A stretch of 64,000 nt of DNA, taken from positions 496,001 through 560,000 of the forward strand of contig NZ_QCXX01000002.1 in assembly GCF_003071065.1 (NCBI RefSeq). Reading direction: 5' to 3'. The notes under the pieces are model-generated. The model was not told where the DNA came from and ran no database searches. It saw only the letters and a list, made by a program, of their open reading frames with translations. Position numbers and translations under genes: made by a program. This DNA comes from Sphingobacterium athyrii. GTDB taxonomy: Bacteria > Bacteroidota > Bacteroidia > Sphingobacteriales > Sphingobacteriaceae. Of the stretch, positions 45,845 through 56,319 are shown piece by piece (position 1 is the stretch's first letter; each line of letters starts with the position of its first letter).

Positions 45845-46009
45845 ACCTGCAGTGACTAAGCAATTTCTAGCGTCCAGATTGATTGGAAAAGCTTACTGAG
45901 GGATCCTGTCCGGGTTGCTCTGTCCTTGTCGCTAAAGATGGATCTTTGGCATAGAAGATGTGGGATTATCAGCATTAAACCGTAAATTCATCGATTAAAT
46001 ACCTTTAAC

Positions 46010-46801
46010 ATGATATTTCTATACCGATGTCTTCGTTTGTCTGCGCTACTAGCGACATTAATATTTTCTACGAATGTTTTTGGACAAAAACAATCTAGTG
46101 TTGATAGCAATGCTCTTGCGCTTCAATTCGTTGACCGATTACTTCCTGAAGGCAACTATACCGCAGCGGTGTTGGGAACTCCCCGGCCGAATGCATCGCA
46201 GGGTGCAATTGTTCAGAAAATGAAACTTGCCATCAAGGACAATGAAGACTGGTTTCTCCAAGTCATGAACGAACTAAAACCCGGAGAGCCTATGCCATAT
46301 CACAAAAATCTAGGCATTAGCGAAGAGGAGTATGCCGCTTTTATGCAGTTTTCGCAATCTATAAAAATAGACAAAGTAGGAGCGATAGCGCTTAAGGTCA
46401 TCCGCAGGGACAGCAGTTTACATTTCGAACCCACAGATTTCGGAGATTATTTAAAATATCTGGTTATCGATTTAAAAGATCACAGGGTCATGGTTGATCG
46501 TCTGGGCTTGCCATACAAAGGGCAGATCACTATGGATGCCAAGCGGACGACACTGGTAGCTGGACCTTGGAAAGGATACTCCTGGCGACTCGAAGAATTT
46601 CGGAAAGAAGGACAATTAATTGCAGATCCGAATAAAGTAGATCCGACAGAAATGCGGGAAATGGATATAAAATCTGTCGAGGTTATTGTAGGCAAACTAG
46701 ATCACAGCGATCAGTGTTTTCTTTATCTCAAAAGTGATATTGTCAATAAAGGCCACGTTCTTGCAAAACAGGATTTAGCCTTTTTATTAACCAAAGAATA
46801 A
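46010..46801 (+). CDS. Secreted protein of unknown function
   Basis: 263 residues with a signal peptide ending ATLIFSTNVFGQ. The mature part is a globular domain with no recognised motif (AVLGTPRPNASQGAIV, NLGISEEEYAAFMQFSQS). It lies alone between the two sigma/FecR modules and converges on a truncated gene at 46975, with a bidirectional hairpin between. Confidence 0.65.
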   Translation: MIFLYRCLRLSALLATLIFSTNVFGQKQSSVDSNALALQFVDRLLPEGNYTAAVLGTPRPNASQGAIVQKMKLAIKDNEDWFLQVMNELKPGEPMPYHKNLGISEEEYAAFMQFSQSIKIDKVGAIALKVIRRDSSLHFEPTDFGDYLKYLVIDLKDHRVMVDRLGLPYKGQITMDAKRTTLVAGPWKGYSWRLEEFRKEGQLIADPNKVDPTEMREMDIKSVEVIVGKLDHSDQCFLYLKSDIVNKGHVLAKQDLAFLLTKE

Positions 46802-46931
46802 ATTATCGAGAAGTTCAATAGAACCTTCACTGCGAAGTATTCCAATGCCTAGCGGAGAAATACAACTTCTCCAAATCCCACAGTTGTCTGAGTGTATCTC
46901 CAACGAAGTATTGAAATTCTAATTAAGAGAG

Positions 46932-46963
46932 AGGTTACAGTAATTATTTTATTACTGCAACCT
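46932..46963. terminator. Bidirectional hairpin between convergent genes
   Basis: AGGTTACAGTAAT (46932-46944) pairs with ATTACTGCAACCT (46951-46963) with one G-T pair and a 6-base loop. It sits between the stop at 46801 (plus) and the stop at 46975 (minus), as expected of a shared terminator. Confidence 0.65.
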
Positions 46964-46974
46964 GGGTATCTCTA

Positions 46975-47568
46975 TCACCCTTCAGACATTGCTAAGGTGA
47001 GGTTAGTCGTAAATTCTAGGCCAGTGGTTGTCAGCGCCTTTATTGTAACCTTATAGCTACCAGCTTTTAAGCTGTCGCTTTTTTTTACGGAAACTACACC
47101 TGTTTGTGTATTTACACTAAACAGCTTTTCGCTATCAGCAAATGCAATTCCATCTTTTTGTATTGAAACCAGTTCAAATGTAGATTTATATTTTTTCGGA
47201 TATAATGTTGGAGCCGCCGAGACATAACCATTTGAAAGACCGATATGTATCAGGCTAAAGTCAATAGTAAGGTTTAGATCGGGATAATATTGTCCAAACA
47301 AAAATTTAATTTGTGGAATCAGAATGACCCTGAAGGTGGTGGAAGCGACCGGAAAACCATCTTTCCTCAGTTCGGGAGTCAGCTCGAACGACTTTTCAGC
47401 TTTCTTTTCCGGATCGCCAGCATCTTTTGATAACTTGATATGCGTACCCGATATTGAAGCAATATTTTCCTGTCCATCCTTTTTCATCAAATGAAAGCTA
47501 GCGCCAGCAATTGGGATACCAAGCGGGTCTATTTCAAAATCAGTAGACCGTATTGGACTATTAAAGGA
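46975..47568 (-). pseudogene. C-terminal part of a surface protein, N-terminus lost
   Basis: The minus-strand frame is open from 47568, just below a TAA, with no credible start codon or signal peptide. It begins in mid-protein (FEIDPLGIPIAGASFHLM) and ends with an Ig- or cadherin-like strand set (LFSVNTQTGVVSVKK, then SLKAGSYKVTIKALTTTGLE). This looks like the 3' half of a secreted glycan-binding type protein. ATG 47490 would give a 171-residue product, but it would still lack an export signal. Confidence 0.5.
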
Positions 47569-47722
47569 TTAAAAAACGGATCATAAAAGCCTCATTAAAT
47601 CATCTCATAGTAAATCATTTTGTCAGCAATATAGAATTTTATTTAGGCTCCAATGATTTTGATTTAGTAATTTTATCTGTATATTAAGTTCATCGTTCGT
47701 ACCAATTATATGAATTTACCAA

Positions 47723-48316
47723 ATGAAATCTCCTAAAGAAACTATTACACTGCAAAAACTTAAAAATGGAGACCTTAATTCATTTAATGAAATTTATTTC
47801 CAATATTCTCCCAAGATCTATATCAGATTGATCCGACTGGTCAAAGATCAAAGCGTTGCTGAAGAAATTCTTCAGGACGTATTTACCAAAATATGGCTTC
47901 ATCGCGAAAGGATTGATCCTACCAAAGGGTTTGTCTCCTTTCTCAACCATATTTCGGATAATTTAGCCATGGATTTCTTTCGAAAAGTACAGAGAGACAA
48001 GGCGCTTCAATTGGAAATATGGGCTTCAGCAATAGAATTGTATTATCATACCGAAGAAAAGCTGTTTTTCAAAGATAAACAGCAGATGCTGACCAAAGCA
48101 ATTGATTCCCTGAGCCCCAAACGAAAGGAGATTCTGATGCTTAACAAATTTGAAGACAAAAGTTATAAAGAAATAGCCGATTTGATGGGTATTTCAGTCT
48201 CTACGGTGAGCAACCAATTGGTGAGTGCGCTCAAAGATATCAAAGAATATATTCAAAAAAACTACCGCGATGAATATATAATTAGTTTTTTTGCGGCTTT
48301 TTTATTTACGTTATAA
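47723..48316 (+). CDS. ECF RNA polymerase sigma factor
   Basis: 197 residues. Region 2 is seen in FNEIYFQYSPKIYIRLIRL and AEEILQDVFTKIWLHRERI, and region 4 in YKEIADLMGISVSTVSNQL. It heads the plus-strand locus followed by FecR, SusC, SusD, two FAD-dependent oxidoreductases and CstA. It is a distant paralog of the sigma factor at 44764 and should control a different ligand response. Confidence 0.93.
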   Translation: MKSPKETITLQKLKNGDLNSFNEIYFQYSPKIYIRLIRLVKDQSVAEEILQDVFTKIWLHRERIDPTKGFVSFLNHISDNLAMDFFRKVQRDKALQLEIWASAIELYYHTEEKLFFKDKQQMLTKAIDSLSPKRKEILMLNKFEDKSYKEIADLMGISVSTVSNQLVSALKDIKEYIQKNYRDEYIISFFAAFLFTL

Positions 48317-48405
48317 AAAAAAATAAAAAAGCAATAGTGTGATTCTCTCTGGCAGACGTATAGATAAACAAATACAGCACTGCATTGAACTAATTATAGA
48401 AAATT

Positions 48406-49488
48406 TTGAAAGAGCAAGCCTTTAAAGATCAATTGTTGGCGTATATCCACAATCGCCTGGATGCGCAGTATTATGAGTCGTTTTTTAACGAAATGGCTGA
48501 GATGGATACTGCAACTTTGGAATTGTGGATCGCTGAGGTACTCGATCAGGATGAAGGACAAGCGTTGGAGCAGATTGCCTTACCAGATTTAAACATCGTT
48601 CATCAGAAGGTGCTCGATGATATCTATGCCATCGATCCACCCAAGCCCGCGCTCATCCGGAGAATAAGCCCGTGGACCTGGGCTTCCTGTGCTGCCGTGC
48701 TGCTCTGTGTACTGTCGGTTCTCTTTTTGAAAAATTTCTCCACCTCACCACAAGAGCAAATCACTTGGTATGAAAATAAAAATGCTTATACGGTCTACGC
48801 GAAGCTTCCTGATAGCACCACTGTTATCCTATATCCACATGCAAAAATCAGATTCGAATATAATGGCCGGGGCCAACGTGATGTACAGCAGGTGCAGGGG
48901 CGTGTTGTTTATAAAGTGCACAAAAACAAAAACGCACCTTTTCAAGTCAATTACAAAGGATATTTGACTACAGCCTTGGGGACAATATTCAGCGTAGACC
49001 CCAAGGATGCCGATCATGTGCTTATAAAATTAATGGAAGGTAAAATCTCTGTAGGACCATTTACCAGGGATAGCCGAAGCTTAATATACCTCAAACCAAA
49101 AGAGGAAGTGTTGGTCAACTTAAATCTACAGCAGATGATTAAGTTTTCTGAGCCCGAATTGACAAAATCTCATCCCGCCCGCGTGGATAAGGAGTTAAAG
49201 AAACTTATTCCAAATCTAACCGCCAATGTAGAGTGGAGCAATCAGTCCGTCAAATTCAACCAAACCAAAAATGTTCAGCTGTTAAAAGTAATCGAAAGCC
49301 TTTATGACGTCTCGGTCATATGCGACAGTCCTGACTTACTCAACAGTTCATTTACGGGAAGCTTAAATAGTAAGGAATCGCTAACCAATTTCTTGACCAG
49401 TTTCTGCCAATTGAACGGTTGTACATTCCAGGTAAATAATGGTATTGTCAACATTAGTAATTCGGGAAGAAAGGAGGACGTACAGTAG
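48406..49488 (+). CDS. FecR-family anti-sigma factor
   Basis: 360 residues from a TTG start (an in-frame ATG lies only 29 codons later and would remove the N-terminal sigma-binding helices). One transmembrane helix occurs near residues 88-108. The FecR domain (YAKLPDSTTVILYPHAKIRF, VQGRVVYKVHKNKNAPFQV) and a DUF4974-like C-terminus (LKVIESLYDVSVICDSPDL) follow. It should restrain the sigma factor at 47723 and sense the SusC gene product downstream, though that SusC has no obvious STN domain. Confidence 0.88.
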   Translation: MKEQAFKDQLLAYIHNRLDAQYYESFFNEMAEMDTATLELWIAEVLDQDEGQALEQIALPDLNIVHQKVLDDIYAIDPPKPALIRRISPWTWASCAAVLLCVLSVLFLKNFSTSPQEQITWYENKNAYTVYAKLPDSTTVILYPHAKIRFEYNGRGQRDVQQVQGRVVYKVHKNKNAPFQVNYKGYLTTALGTIFSVDPKDADHVLIKLMEGKISVGPFTRDSRSLIYLKPKEEVLVNLNLQQMIKFSEPELTKSHPARVDKELKKLIPNLTANVEWSNQSVKFNQTKNVQLLKVIESLYDVSVICDSPDLLNSSFTGSLNSKESLTNFLTSFCQLNGCTFQVNNGIVNISNSGRKEDVQ

Positions 49489-49554
49489 GATAGAATCAAC
49501 CCAGCGCGAAAAATAAACCAATATATAAATCAGAATAACCAACTGTAAACAATT

Positions 49555-52500
49555 ATGAAGCATATTCTAATAAAATTAATGCTCTTGGGATTGCTATTTC
49601 CATACTTTTCTGTAGGATTTGCGCAATCTAACCTGAAAGTAAGTGGTAAAATAGTGGACAGCGAAGGTAGTACATTGCCGGGTGCTACTATTGATCTTAT
49701 CCATGAAAAGACCAGCAAAAAACTCCATTTTGTGGCCGATAACAACGGATTGTTTGTTTTGAGCCCTCTCGTTGCTGGTGAAAATTACACGATCTATGCC
49801 CACCATCTTGGATACGACACCGATTCGGTTAAGCATTTCGTGGCAACGGCAACCAGCAAAAATACCGTGCTCATCCGCTTGAAATCAAACACTGGAATGA
49901 TGGATGAAGTTATCATCGTCGGTTACGGGACACAGAAAAAAGTCAATCTGACGGGCGCAGTATCCGCAGTGTCGGGCGATGACCTGAACAACAGGCCCGC
50001 CGGGCAAACCTCTTCGGCCCTTCAGGGCATGGCCTCGGGAGTGACCGTTACACAGCGTTCCGGTAAGCCGGGGGCGGACGGCGCCGATATCCGTATTCGC
50101 GGTATCGGTACACTTGGTAATGCAGCTCCGCTGGTGCTCATAGATGGGATCGAAGGCTCCATCAATAATATAGATCCCAATTTGATCGAGAATATCTCGA
50201 TACTAAAAGATGCGGCATCCTCATCGATCTATGGCTCTAGGGCAGCCAATGGTGTTATCTTGGTCACGACCAAAAGAGGGAGTTCCGATAAAGTTGCGAT
50301 AGCGTACAATAATTATTTCGGCTGGCAGTCGGCAACTAATATGCCGAAGATTGTTAATGCCTTAGATCATATGCTCCTGACAAATGAAGCCTATACAAAT
50401 GTTGGAGCAAGCCCGCTGTATCCCGAAGATATCATTGCCGCATATCGCAACCAAGGCAACGGCAGTTCGGATGAGTATCCAAATACAGATTGGCAAAAGG
50501 AGTCATTGCAGGGAAATGGATTCCAGCAAAGCCATTTCCTAACGGTCAATTCCGGAACAAACAAGGTGAAAATGCTGACTTCTGTCGGTTATTTTGATCA
50601 AAAAGGTTTGACGCTGAATAGTTCGTTTAAGCGCTATACCATACGCAACAACGTGGATGTTAAGTTTTCAGATCAATTGGCCCTAAAATTTGATTTCCAA
50701 TACGTCAATCCGATCGTGGTCTCACCGGCGGCCAGCATCGAAGAGCTTTTTCAGTGGATGAGCAGCATTCCGGCCAATCAATCCTTTAGAAATTCCAACG
50801 GCACATGGGGATTGGGCTGGAATGGAAATAATCCCGTTTCGGCGGCAGCCGATGGCGGTGTTGCCACCAACAAAAGTCCATTTGGCAGTATCAACGCCTC
50901 ATTGATCTATAAACCCAAAGAATGGTTGACTGCTGAGGTCAATTATGCACCGAAATATGCGACTCAGGTTAACAAGAATTTCAGAAAAGCAGTACAGTCG
51001 TATTTCCCAAACGGCACGCCAAGCTTTTCAGTTCCGGTCCGCACGGCACTTACCCAATACAATAGCCAGGAACTTTTTAATAATATGAGAGCCACCTTGA
51101 CGCTCAACAAGGATTTTGGTCCACATCAGTTAAAGGCATTGGTTGGTGGTTCGCGGGAAGATTATAAGATTGATTATACCCAGGGATTTAGAGACAGCTA
51201 TGTGCTCCCTGACTATGAAGTGCTCAATGCAGGGTCTGCACTGAATCAGTCGGCTACTGGAAGCGCTTCTGAGTGGGCATTACAATCCTTATTCTCCCGT
51301 ATCAATTATGTATTCAAAGATCGTTATCTTTTGGAACTCAACGCACGCTATGATGGCTCCTCCAGGTTTGCCAAAGGCAAGCGCTATGGATTTTTTCCTT
51401 CGGCATCAGCCGGATGGCGTTTTTCCGAAGAGGAATTCCTGGCCACATCCAAAAGCTGGCTGACAGAAGGGAAAATTAGGGCGTCATGGGGGAAATTGGG
51501 AAATCAGAATATTGGAACTTATCCAGCGGTGGCATCATTGAACCTCGGATCATACACGTTGGGCAATGGTATCGTCAATACGGCAGCCCTAAATGATATG
51601 TCAAATCCCAACATTACCTGGGAGTCAACCGAGGAAAAAAACATCGGTATTGATCTCTCCTTATTTAAGCGCTGGACCATTACGGCCGATCTATACAACC
51701 GGAAAACCAGCGACATATTACTTCAACTAGATATCCCACTGATTATTGGATTAAACAAACCGTATCAAAATGCGGGAGTCGTCGAAAATAAAGGTTGGGA
51801 ACTTTCCATGGGCTATCGGAGTGATCCTGGCAAAGCCTTTAAATATAATTTTACCGTTAACCTCTCTGATGTCAAAAACAAAGTGTTGGATATGCAGGGA
51901 ATCAATCAGACCGGTTTGACCGTCAATCGCGAAGGCTATCCCATTAATTCCATCTTTGGCTATCTTTCGGAAGGTTTTTTCCAGACTGCCGATGAAGTGA
52001 AAGCACATGCCACACAGTTTGGTACCTTGGCTCCGGGTGACCTCAAATACCGCGATCAAAATGGCGATGGTATGGTCAATGAATCCGATAAGGTCATCAT
52101 CGGTAGTACGATTCCACGATATACCTATTCGCTCAATTCCAATTTGAGTTTCAAAGGATTCGATTTAAGTTTTTTGTTACAGGGTGTGGGGAAAGCCGAT
52201 GGTTACCTCTATGGTGCCGGTATCCAGCCTTTTACAACCACCGGGGCGATTGGCGGTACGATTCGTGAGGACAATAAAGACCGATGGACACCTGACAATA
52301 CCACGGCCAAATATCCGCGCTTAGCTTTCGGGCAGAACAACAACCAGCAATCCTCCCAGTTTTGGATGAAAAATGCCGCCTACCTTAGGCTGAAGAATTT
52401 ACAGCTCGGCTATACGTTTCAGGCAGACCTACTAAAGTCCATCGGACTAAATAGGCTCCGGGTATTTGTCAATGGCTCAAACCTATTCAGCGTAGACAAG

Positions 52501-52596
52501 TTTTGGGATGGATATGACGTCGAAGCACCTGTGGGTTATGGCAATTTTTACCCACAGGTCAAAGTATATTCTTTTGGACTGGATATTACATTATAA
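49555..52596 (+). CDS. SusC/RagA-family TonB-dependent receptor
   Basis: 1013 residues: signal peptide, carboxypeptidase-regulatory-like domain (LKVSGKIVDSEGSTLPGATI), SusC signature MDEVIIVGYGTQKK, plug with PLVLIDGIEGSINNIDPN, then a barrel. It pairs with the SusD protein starting 10 bp downstream to import an oligosaccharide or peptide through a lidded channel. No N-terminal STN domain is seen, so signalling to FecR would differ from the first locus. Confidence 0.94.
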   Translation: MKHILIKLMLLGLLFPYFSVGFAQSNLKVSGKIVDSEGSTLPGATIDLIHEKTSKKLHFVADNNGLFVLSPLVAGENYTIYAHHLGYDTDSVKHFVATATSKNTVLIRLKSNTGMMDEVIIVGYGTQKKVNLTGAVSAVSGDDLNNRPAGQTSSALQGMASGVTVTQRSGKPGADGADIRIRGIGTLGNAAPLVLIDGIEGSINNIDPNLIENISILKDAASSSIYGSRAANGVILVTTKRGSSDKVAIAYNNYFGWQSATNMPKIVNALDHMLLTNEAYTNVGASPLYPEDIIAAYRNQGNGSSDEYPNTDWQKESLQGNGFQQSHFLTVNSGTNKVKMLTSVGYFDQKGLTLNSSFKRYTIRNNVDVKFSDQLALKFDFQYVNPIVVSPAASIEELFQWMSSIPANQSFRNSNGTWGLGWNGNNPVSAAADGGVATNKSPFGSINASLIYKPKEWLTAEVNYAPKYATQVNKNFRKAVQSYFPNGTPSFSVPVRTALTQYNSQELFNNMRATLTLNKDFGPHQLKALVGGSREDYKIDYTQGFRDSYVLPDYEVLNAGSALNQSATGSASEWALQSLFSRINYVFKDRYLLELNARYDGSSRFAKGKRYGFFPSASAGWRFSEEEFLATSKSWLTEGKIRASWGKLGNQNIGTYPAVASLNLGSYTLGNGIVNTAALNDMSNPNITWESTEEKNIGIDLSLFKRWTITADLYNRKTSDILLQLDIPLIIGLNKPYQNAGVVENKGWELSMGYRSDPGKAFKYNFTVNLSDVKNKVLDMQGINQTGLTVNREGYPINSIFGYLSEGFFQTADEVKAHATQFGTLAPGDLKYRDQNGDGMVNESDKVIIGSTIPRYTYSLNSNLSFKGFDLSFLLQGVGKADGYLYGAGIQPFTTTGAIGGTIREDNKDRWTPDNTTAKYPRLAFGQNNNQQSSQFWMKNAAYLRLKNLQLGYTFQADLLKSIGLNRLRVFVNGSNLFSVDKFWDGYDVEAPVGYGNFYPQVKVYSFGLDITL

Positions 52597-52606
52597 ACTT
52601 TGGATT

Positions 52607-54298
52607 ATGAAAACTCTAAATAAACTAGCTTTATATATTGTATCTATTGCTACGCTCTTTTTGATGGGAGCCTGCGAAAAATACCTGGACAGATCTCCAT
52701 TGGATGGTCCTACGGACGATAATTATTTCAAAAATCAGGATGAGTTGACGTTGGTGGTCAACGGTTTGTACAGTGCCTTGGCATTTCACCCTACGGACGA
52801 TATGCCCATCAATCTGACACTTGATGATGCCACAGATATCGGTTGGGATCGTAATACCTCTGACCTACAAGCAGTAGGAAGGGGAGATCACGATAGTAAC
52901 AATGGTTATATTCGGAATATCTGGACCAACTCCTATAAGGTCATTGGCAAATGCAATTTCATTTTGGACAATATCCAGAAGCTGGATGGGAAGATGGATG
53001 TCAATCTTCAGCAGCGCTATAAGGCAGAGACACAGTTTATCCGGGCCTATGTCTATCAATATCTCATTGATTACTTTGGCGGAGTGCCTTTAGTAACGAG
53101 CGGTTTAAGCCTTGCAGATGCAAATGTTCCTAAAACAGCTAAGGCTGAAGTCGCAGCCTTCATCCTCAAAGAGCTCGCTGAGGTGGCAGCTATCTTGCCG
53201 GTGAACTATGGCTCAGCAGATGTAGGACGCGCTACCAAAGGTGCAGCTTTGGCCATACGGGCTCGGGCAGCACTTAATAATGGGCTATGGGAAGAAGCAG
53301 CGCGTTCTGCTAAAGAAATCATGGATCTGAAAGTATATGCATTACACACCGACTTCGGCCAATTGTTTACATATGATGGAGAGGCATCCAAAGAGATTAT
53401 CTTTGCTTTTCAATATTTACGCTTACAAAAAACCAAGACCCATAGTACTACACGCGGATTTCTGTCTCGCAACGCCCAGGGCACTTCCAATAAAATTCCA
53501 TCCCAATCCATTGTGGATAGCTACCTGTGTACCGATGGAATTGCCATCGATAAATCCGCAAAATACGATCCTAAAAACCCTTTCGTCAATCGGGATCCGC
53601 GCCTAGGGTATACTATTGCACTTCCCGGTACCACATTTTTTGGTTTTCAGTTTGAAACCCATAAGGATAGTGTATCTTGTTGGAATTATTCTTACAATAG
53701 ATCTTTACCTGCTCGGATTAAAAATGAGGATGCGATCAATGCTTACGCAAGCTTTTCGGGCTATTGCTGGAAAAAATATGTCGATATTAAGGACAAGGAC
53801 TTTACCATGGAGTCGGAACTAAATATCATTCAGAGTCGATACGCTGAGGTATTATTGATTTACGCTGAGGCGATGATCGAGAGCAATAAAGTAGACCAGA
53901 CGGTGTATGATGCGATCAATAGTATTAGGCAACGTCCCAGCGTCGATATGCCAGCAATCCCAAGTGGTAAAACACAGGATGAACTGCGCGAGATCGTACG
54001 AAAAGAAAGACTTTATGAATTGGCCAATGAGGGCTTTCGCCTGGTCGATTTGAGACGTTGGAAACTGGCCGATAAATTTATGAATTCGACCCTCTATGGT
54101 CGCATTCCAAAAGGTCTGCTTGCCGATGCGCCGACGATCGATGCGGATAATTACGTGAATTATAAAAATGTGGCCAATCAGAAAGATATGCGTGTTATCG
54201 AGCTCCGCAAGTTCGATCCCGACAAAAATTACCTTTGGCCGATCCCGAATATTGAAATTGTAACCAATAAAAATCTGGAGCAAAATCCAGGCTATTAA
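52607..54298 (+). CDS. SusD/RagB-family surface lipoprotein
   Basis: 563 residues from ATG 52607; the frame is open from 52508, but this start gives a proper signal peptide and lipobox (FLMGACEKYLDRSP). It binds ligand over the SusC channel. Family segments: YKAETQFIRAYVYQYLIDYF, YAEVLLIYAEAMIE and LYELANEGFRLVDLRRW. It lies 10 bp after susC and 11 bp before the first FAD-dependent oxidoreductase, so all are probably one operon. Confidence 0.93.
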   Translation: MKTLNKLALYIVSIATLFLMGACEKYLDRSPLDGPTDDNYFKNQDELTLVVNGLYSALAFHPTDDMPINLTLDDATDIGWDRNTSDLQAVGRGDHDSNNGYIRNIWTNSYKVIGKCNFILDNIQKLDGKMDVNLQQRYKAETQFIRAYVYQYLIDYFGGVPLVTSGLSLADANVPKTAKAEVAAFILKELAEVAAILPVNYGSADVGRATKGAALAIRARAALNNGLWEEAARSAKEIMDLKVYALHTDFGQLFTYDGEASKEIIFAFQYLRLQKTKTHSTTRGFLSRNAQGTSNKIPSQSIVDSYLCTDGIAIDKSAKYDPKNPFVNRDPRLGYTIALPGTTFFGFQFETHKDSVSCWNYSYNRSLPARIKNEDAINAYASFSGYCWKKYVDIKDKDFTMESELNIIQSRYAEVLLIYAEAMIESNKVDQTVYDAINSIRQRPSVDMPAIPSGKTQDELREIVRKERLYELANEGFRLVDLRRWKLADKFMNSTLYGRIPKGLLADAPTIDADNYVNYKNVANQKDMRVIELRKFDPDKNYLWPIPNIEIVTNKNLEQNPGY

Positions 54299-54309
54299 AT
54301 CCTAAGATA

Positions 54310-56313
54310 ATGAGAAAAACACTTTTAATGACCATAGGGCTTTTGACCATATTTTGGCAGCTCGTCAAGGGGCAAACCGATAAGCAAGTAGATATATGTA
54401 TTTATGGCACCACATCTGCTGGCGTGATCGCTGCCTATACTGCTTCACAGACCGGCAAATCCGTCTTGGTGATCGACCCGGGGACAAGGCTAGGCGGACT
54501 TAGTTCTGGCGGATTGGGGCAGACAGATATCGGGAATAAATACGTCGTGACAGGCTTAGCCCTTGATTTTTACCGTAAAATGGGCAAGCATTACGGTAGT
54601 TTTGAGCAATGGATCTTTGAACCCAAAATAGCCGAATCCATATTTAAGAGCTATCTGGCACATTCCCGGACGCAAACACTAATGGGGTATCGTTTGACAG
54701 GCGTAAAGACAGACAGTCGATCGATCAAAAGCATAGCGCTGCTTCCAAGTGAAAGCAGGGGCGGCAAAAATATAACTGTCACGGCCAAAGTATTTATGGA
54801 CTGTAGTTATGAGGGCGACCTCATGGCCAAAGCTGGTGTATCCTACCATGTAGGCCGCGAGTCAAATGGCACCTACGGCGAGACCATCAACGGCGTGCAA
54901 TTACTGGATGGCCATCAGTTTCCTGATGGTGTAGATCCCTATAAGATAAAAGGGGATGCCAATAGCGGCATTTTATGGGGGATTAATACTGAGCCCTTAA
55001 AAGAAAACGGAACGGGAGACAGCAAAGTCCAAGCCTATAACTACCGGATTACATTGACCAATGTTCCTGAAAATAGGATAGCCATTACCCAGCCCGAGAA
55101 TTATGACGCATCCAAGTACGAACTTTTAAAGCGGCAAAAAGAGATCCAACTCTGGAAGAGCATCCAGGACGTATTTATCTGGAGTCTGATGCCCAATGGG
55201 AAGACTGACATCAATAACAGAAATGGATTTTCAACCGATATGATAGGCATGAACTGGCGCTATCCCGAGGCAGATTATTTTGAACGGAAGGAGATTATCA
55301 AGGCTCATGAAGATTACACCAAGGGCCTGTTATATTTTGTCTCAAACGATCCTTCGGTACCGGAGCCGATCCGAAGCGAATTCAAAAAATGGGGTTACCC
55401 CAAAGATGAATATCCCGACAATGGGCATTGGTCGCCACAATTATATATCCGCGAAGCCAGAAGGATGATTGGCGATGTCGTCATGACCCAACACCATTGT
55501 CAGGGCCGAGAAGTTGTATCCGATGGGGTAGGCTATGCCGCATATACCATGGATTCGCACAATTGTGACCGAGTGATCGTCAATGGCATGGTCAAAAATG
55601 AAGGTAACGTTGAGGTTGGCGGATTTTCTCCCTTTCCGATTTCCTACAGGGCTATCGTTCCCAAAAAAGAAGAAATCAATAATCTTTTGGTCCCTGTCTG
55701 CCTGTCGGCAAGCCACATTGCCTTTGGTTCCATTCGCATGGAGCCTGTATTTATGGTGCTGGGACAGTCCGCTGCCGTGGCAGCCTGCGAAGCGATCGAC
55801 AACAAAATTGCCGTTCAGGATGTTGATATAAAACGCGTGCAAAAAACATTGCGTGACAACCCGAAGGCGGATGGCCGTAGGGCTGATTATATCATTCATG
55901 TCGACGATAAAGAGCAGGTTATGTTGAAAGGAACTTGGCGTAAATCCGCAAAAAAAGGTTATGGTATGAGTTATCAGGAAGTGGACGGCGACTCTACAGC
56001 GGTTGCCCGTTTTACTCCCGGCAAAGATTTTGCCGGCGGAAAATATATGCTCTACAGCTATTTTCCAAAAACTGCTGAAAGCACCACGACCGGGAAATTT
56101 ATTATTAATACAGGGAAGACGAGGACGGAAAAAACGATAAATTTTAAAGAAGTCAATATTCTGGGACAAACCACAAGTACCTGGGTAGCGCTTGGCGAAT
56201 ACGCGTTTGAAAAGGGAAGTCGCACACCCTATGTTGAGATCAGGTCGGCGGATGACAGCGGCGTATTGGCCGCAAATGCCGTCTTGTGGGTTCCCGTTTC
56301 AGACCAAAAATAA
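54310..56313 (+). CDS. FAD-dependent oxidoreductase with C-terminal golvesin-like domain
   Basis: 667 residues, exported (signal peptide to about GQTDKQ). The FAD-binding Rossmann motif is CIYGTTSAGVIAAYTASQTG, followed by LGGLSSGGLGQTD, typical of the PF12831 family. Conserved later parts include WRYPEADYFERKEII and YIREARRMIGDVVMTQ. The last 130 residues (KGYGMSYQEVDGDS to the end) form a beta-rich module like the golvesin/xanthan-lyase C-terminal domain, perhaps a carbohydrate-binding part. It may oxidise a sugar or sugar derivative taken up with SusCD. Confidence 0.85.
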   Translation: MRKTLLMTIGLLTIFWQLVKGQTDKQVDICIYGTTSAGVIAAYTASQTGKSVLVIDPGTRLGGLSSGGLGQTDIGNKYVVTGLALDFYRKMGKHYGSFEQWIFEPKIAESIFKSYLAHSRTQTLMGYRLTGVKTDSRSIKSIALLPSESRGGKNITVTAKVFMDCSYEGDLMAKAGVSYHVGRESNGTYGETINGVQLLDGHQFPDGVDPYKIKGDANSGILWGINTEPLKENGTGDSKVQAYNYRITLTNVPENRIAITQPENYDASKYELLKRQKEIQLWKSIQDVFIWSLMPNGKTDINNRNGFSTDMIGMNWRYPEADYFERKEIIKAHEDYTKGLLYFVSNDPSVPEPIRSEFKKWGYPKDEYPDNGHWSPQLYIREARRMIGDVVMTQHHCQGREVVSDGVGYAAYTMDSHNCDRVIVNGMVKNEGNVEVGGFSPFPISYRAIVPKKEEINNLLVPVCLSASHIAFGSIRMEPVFMVLGQSAAVAACEAIDNKIAVQDVDIKRVQKTLRDNPKADGRRADYIIHVDDKEQVMLKGTWRKSAKKGYGMSYQEVDGDSTAVARFTPGKDFAGGKYMLYSYFPKTAESTTTGKFIINTGKTRTEKTINFKEVNILGQTTSTWVALGEYAFEKGSRTPYVEIRSADDSGVLAANAVLWVPVSDQK

Positions 56314-56319
56314 ATACAT

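Noticed and set aside
55441..56169. 242-codon open frame on the minus strand
   Set aside because: Antisense to the first FAD-dependent oxidoreductase, which has clear family motifs.
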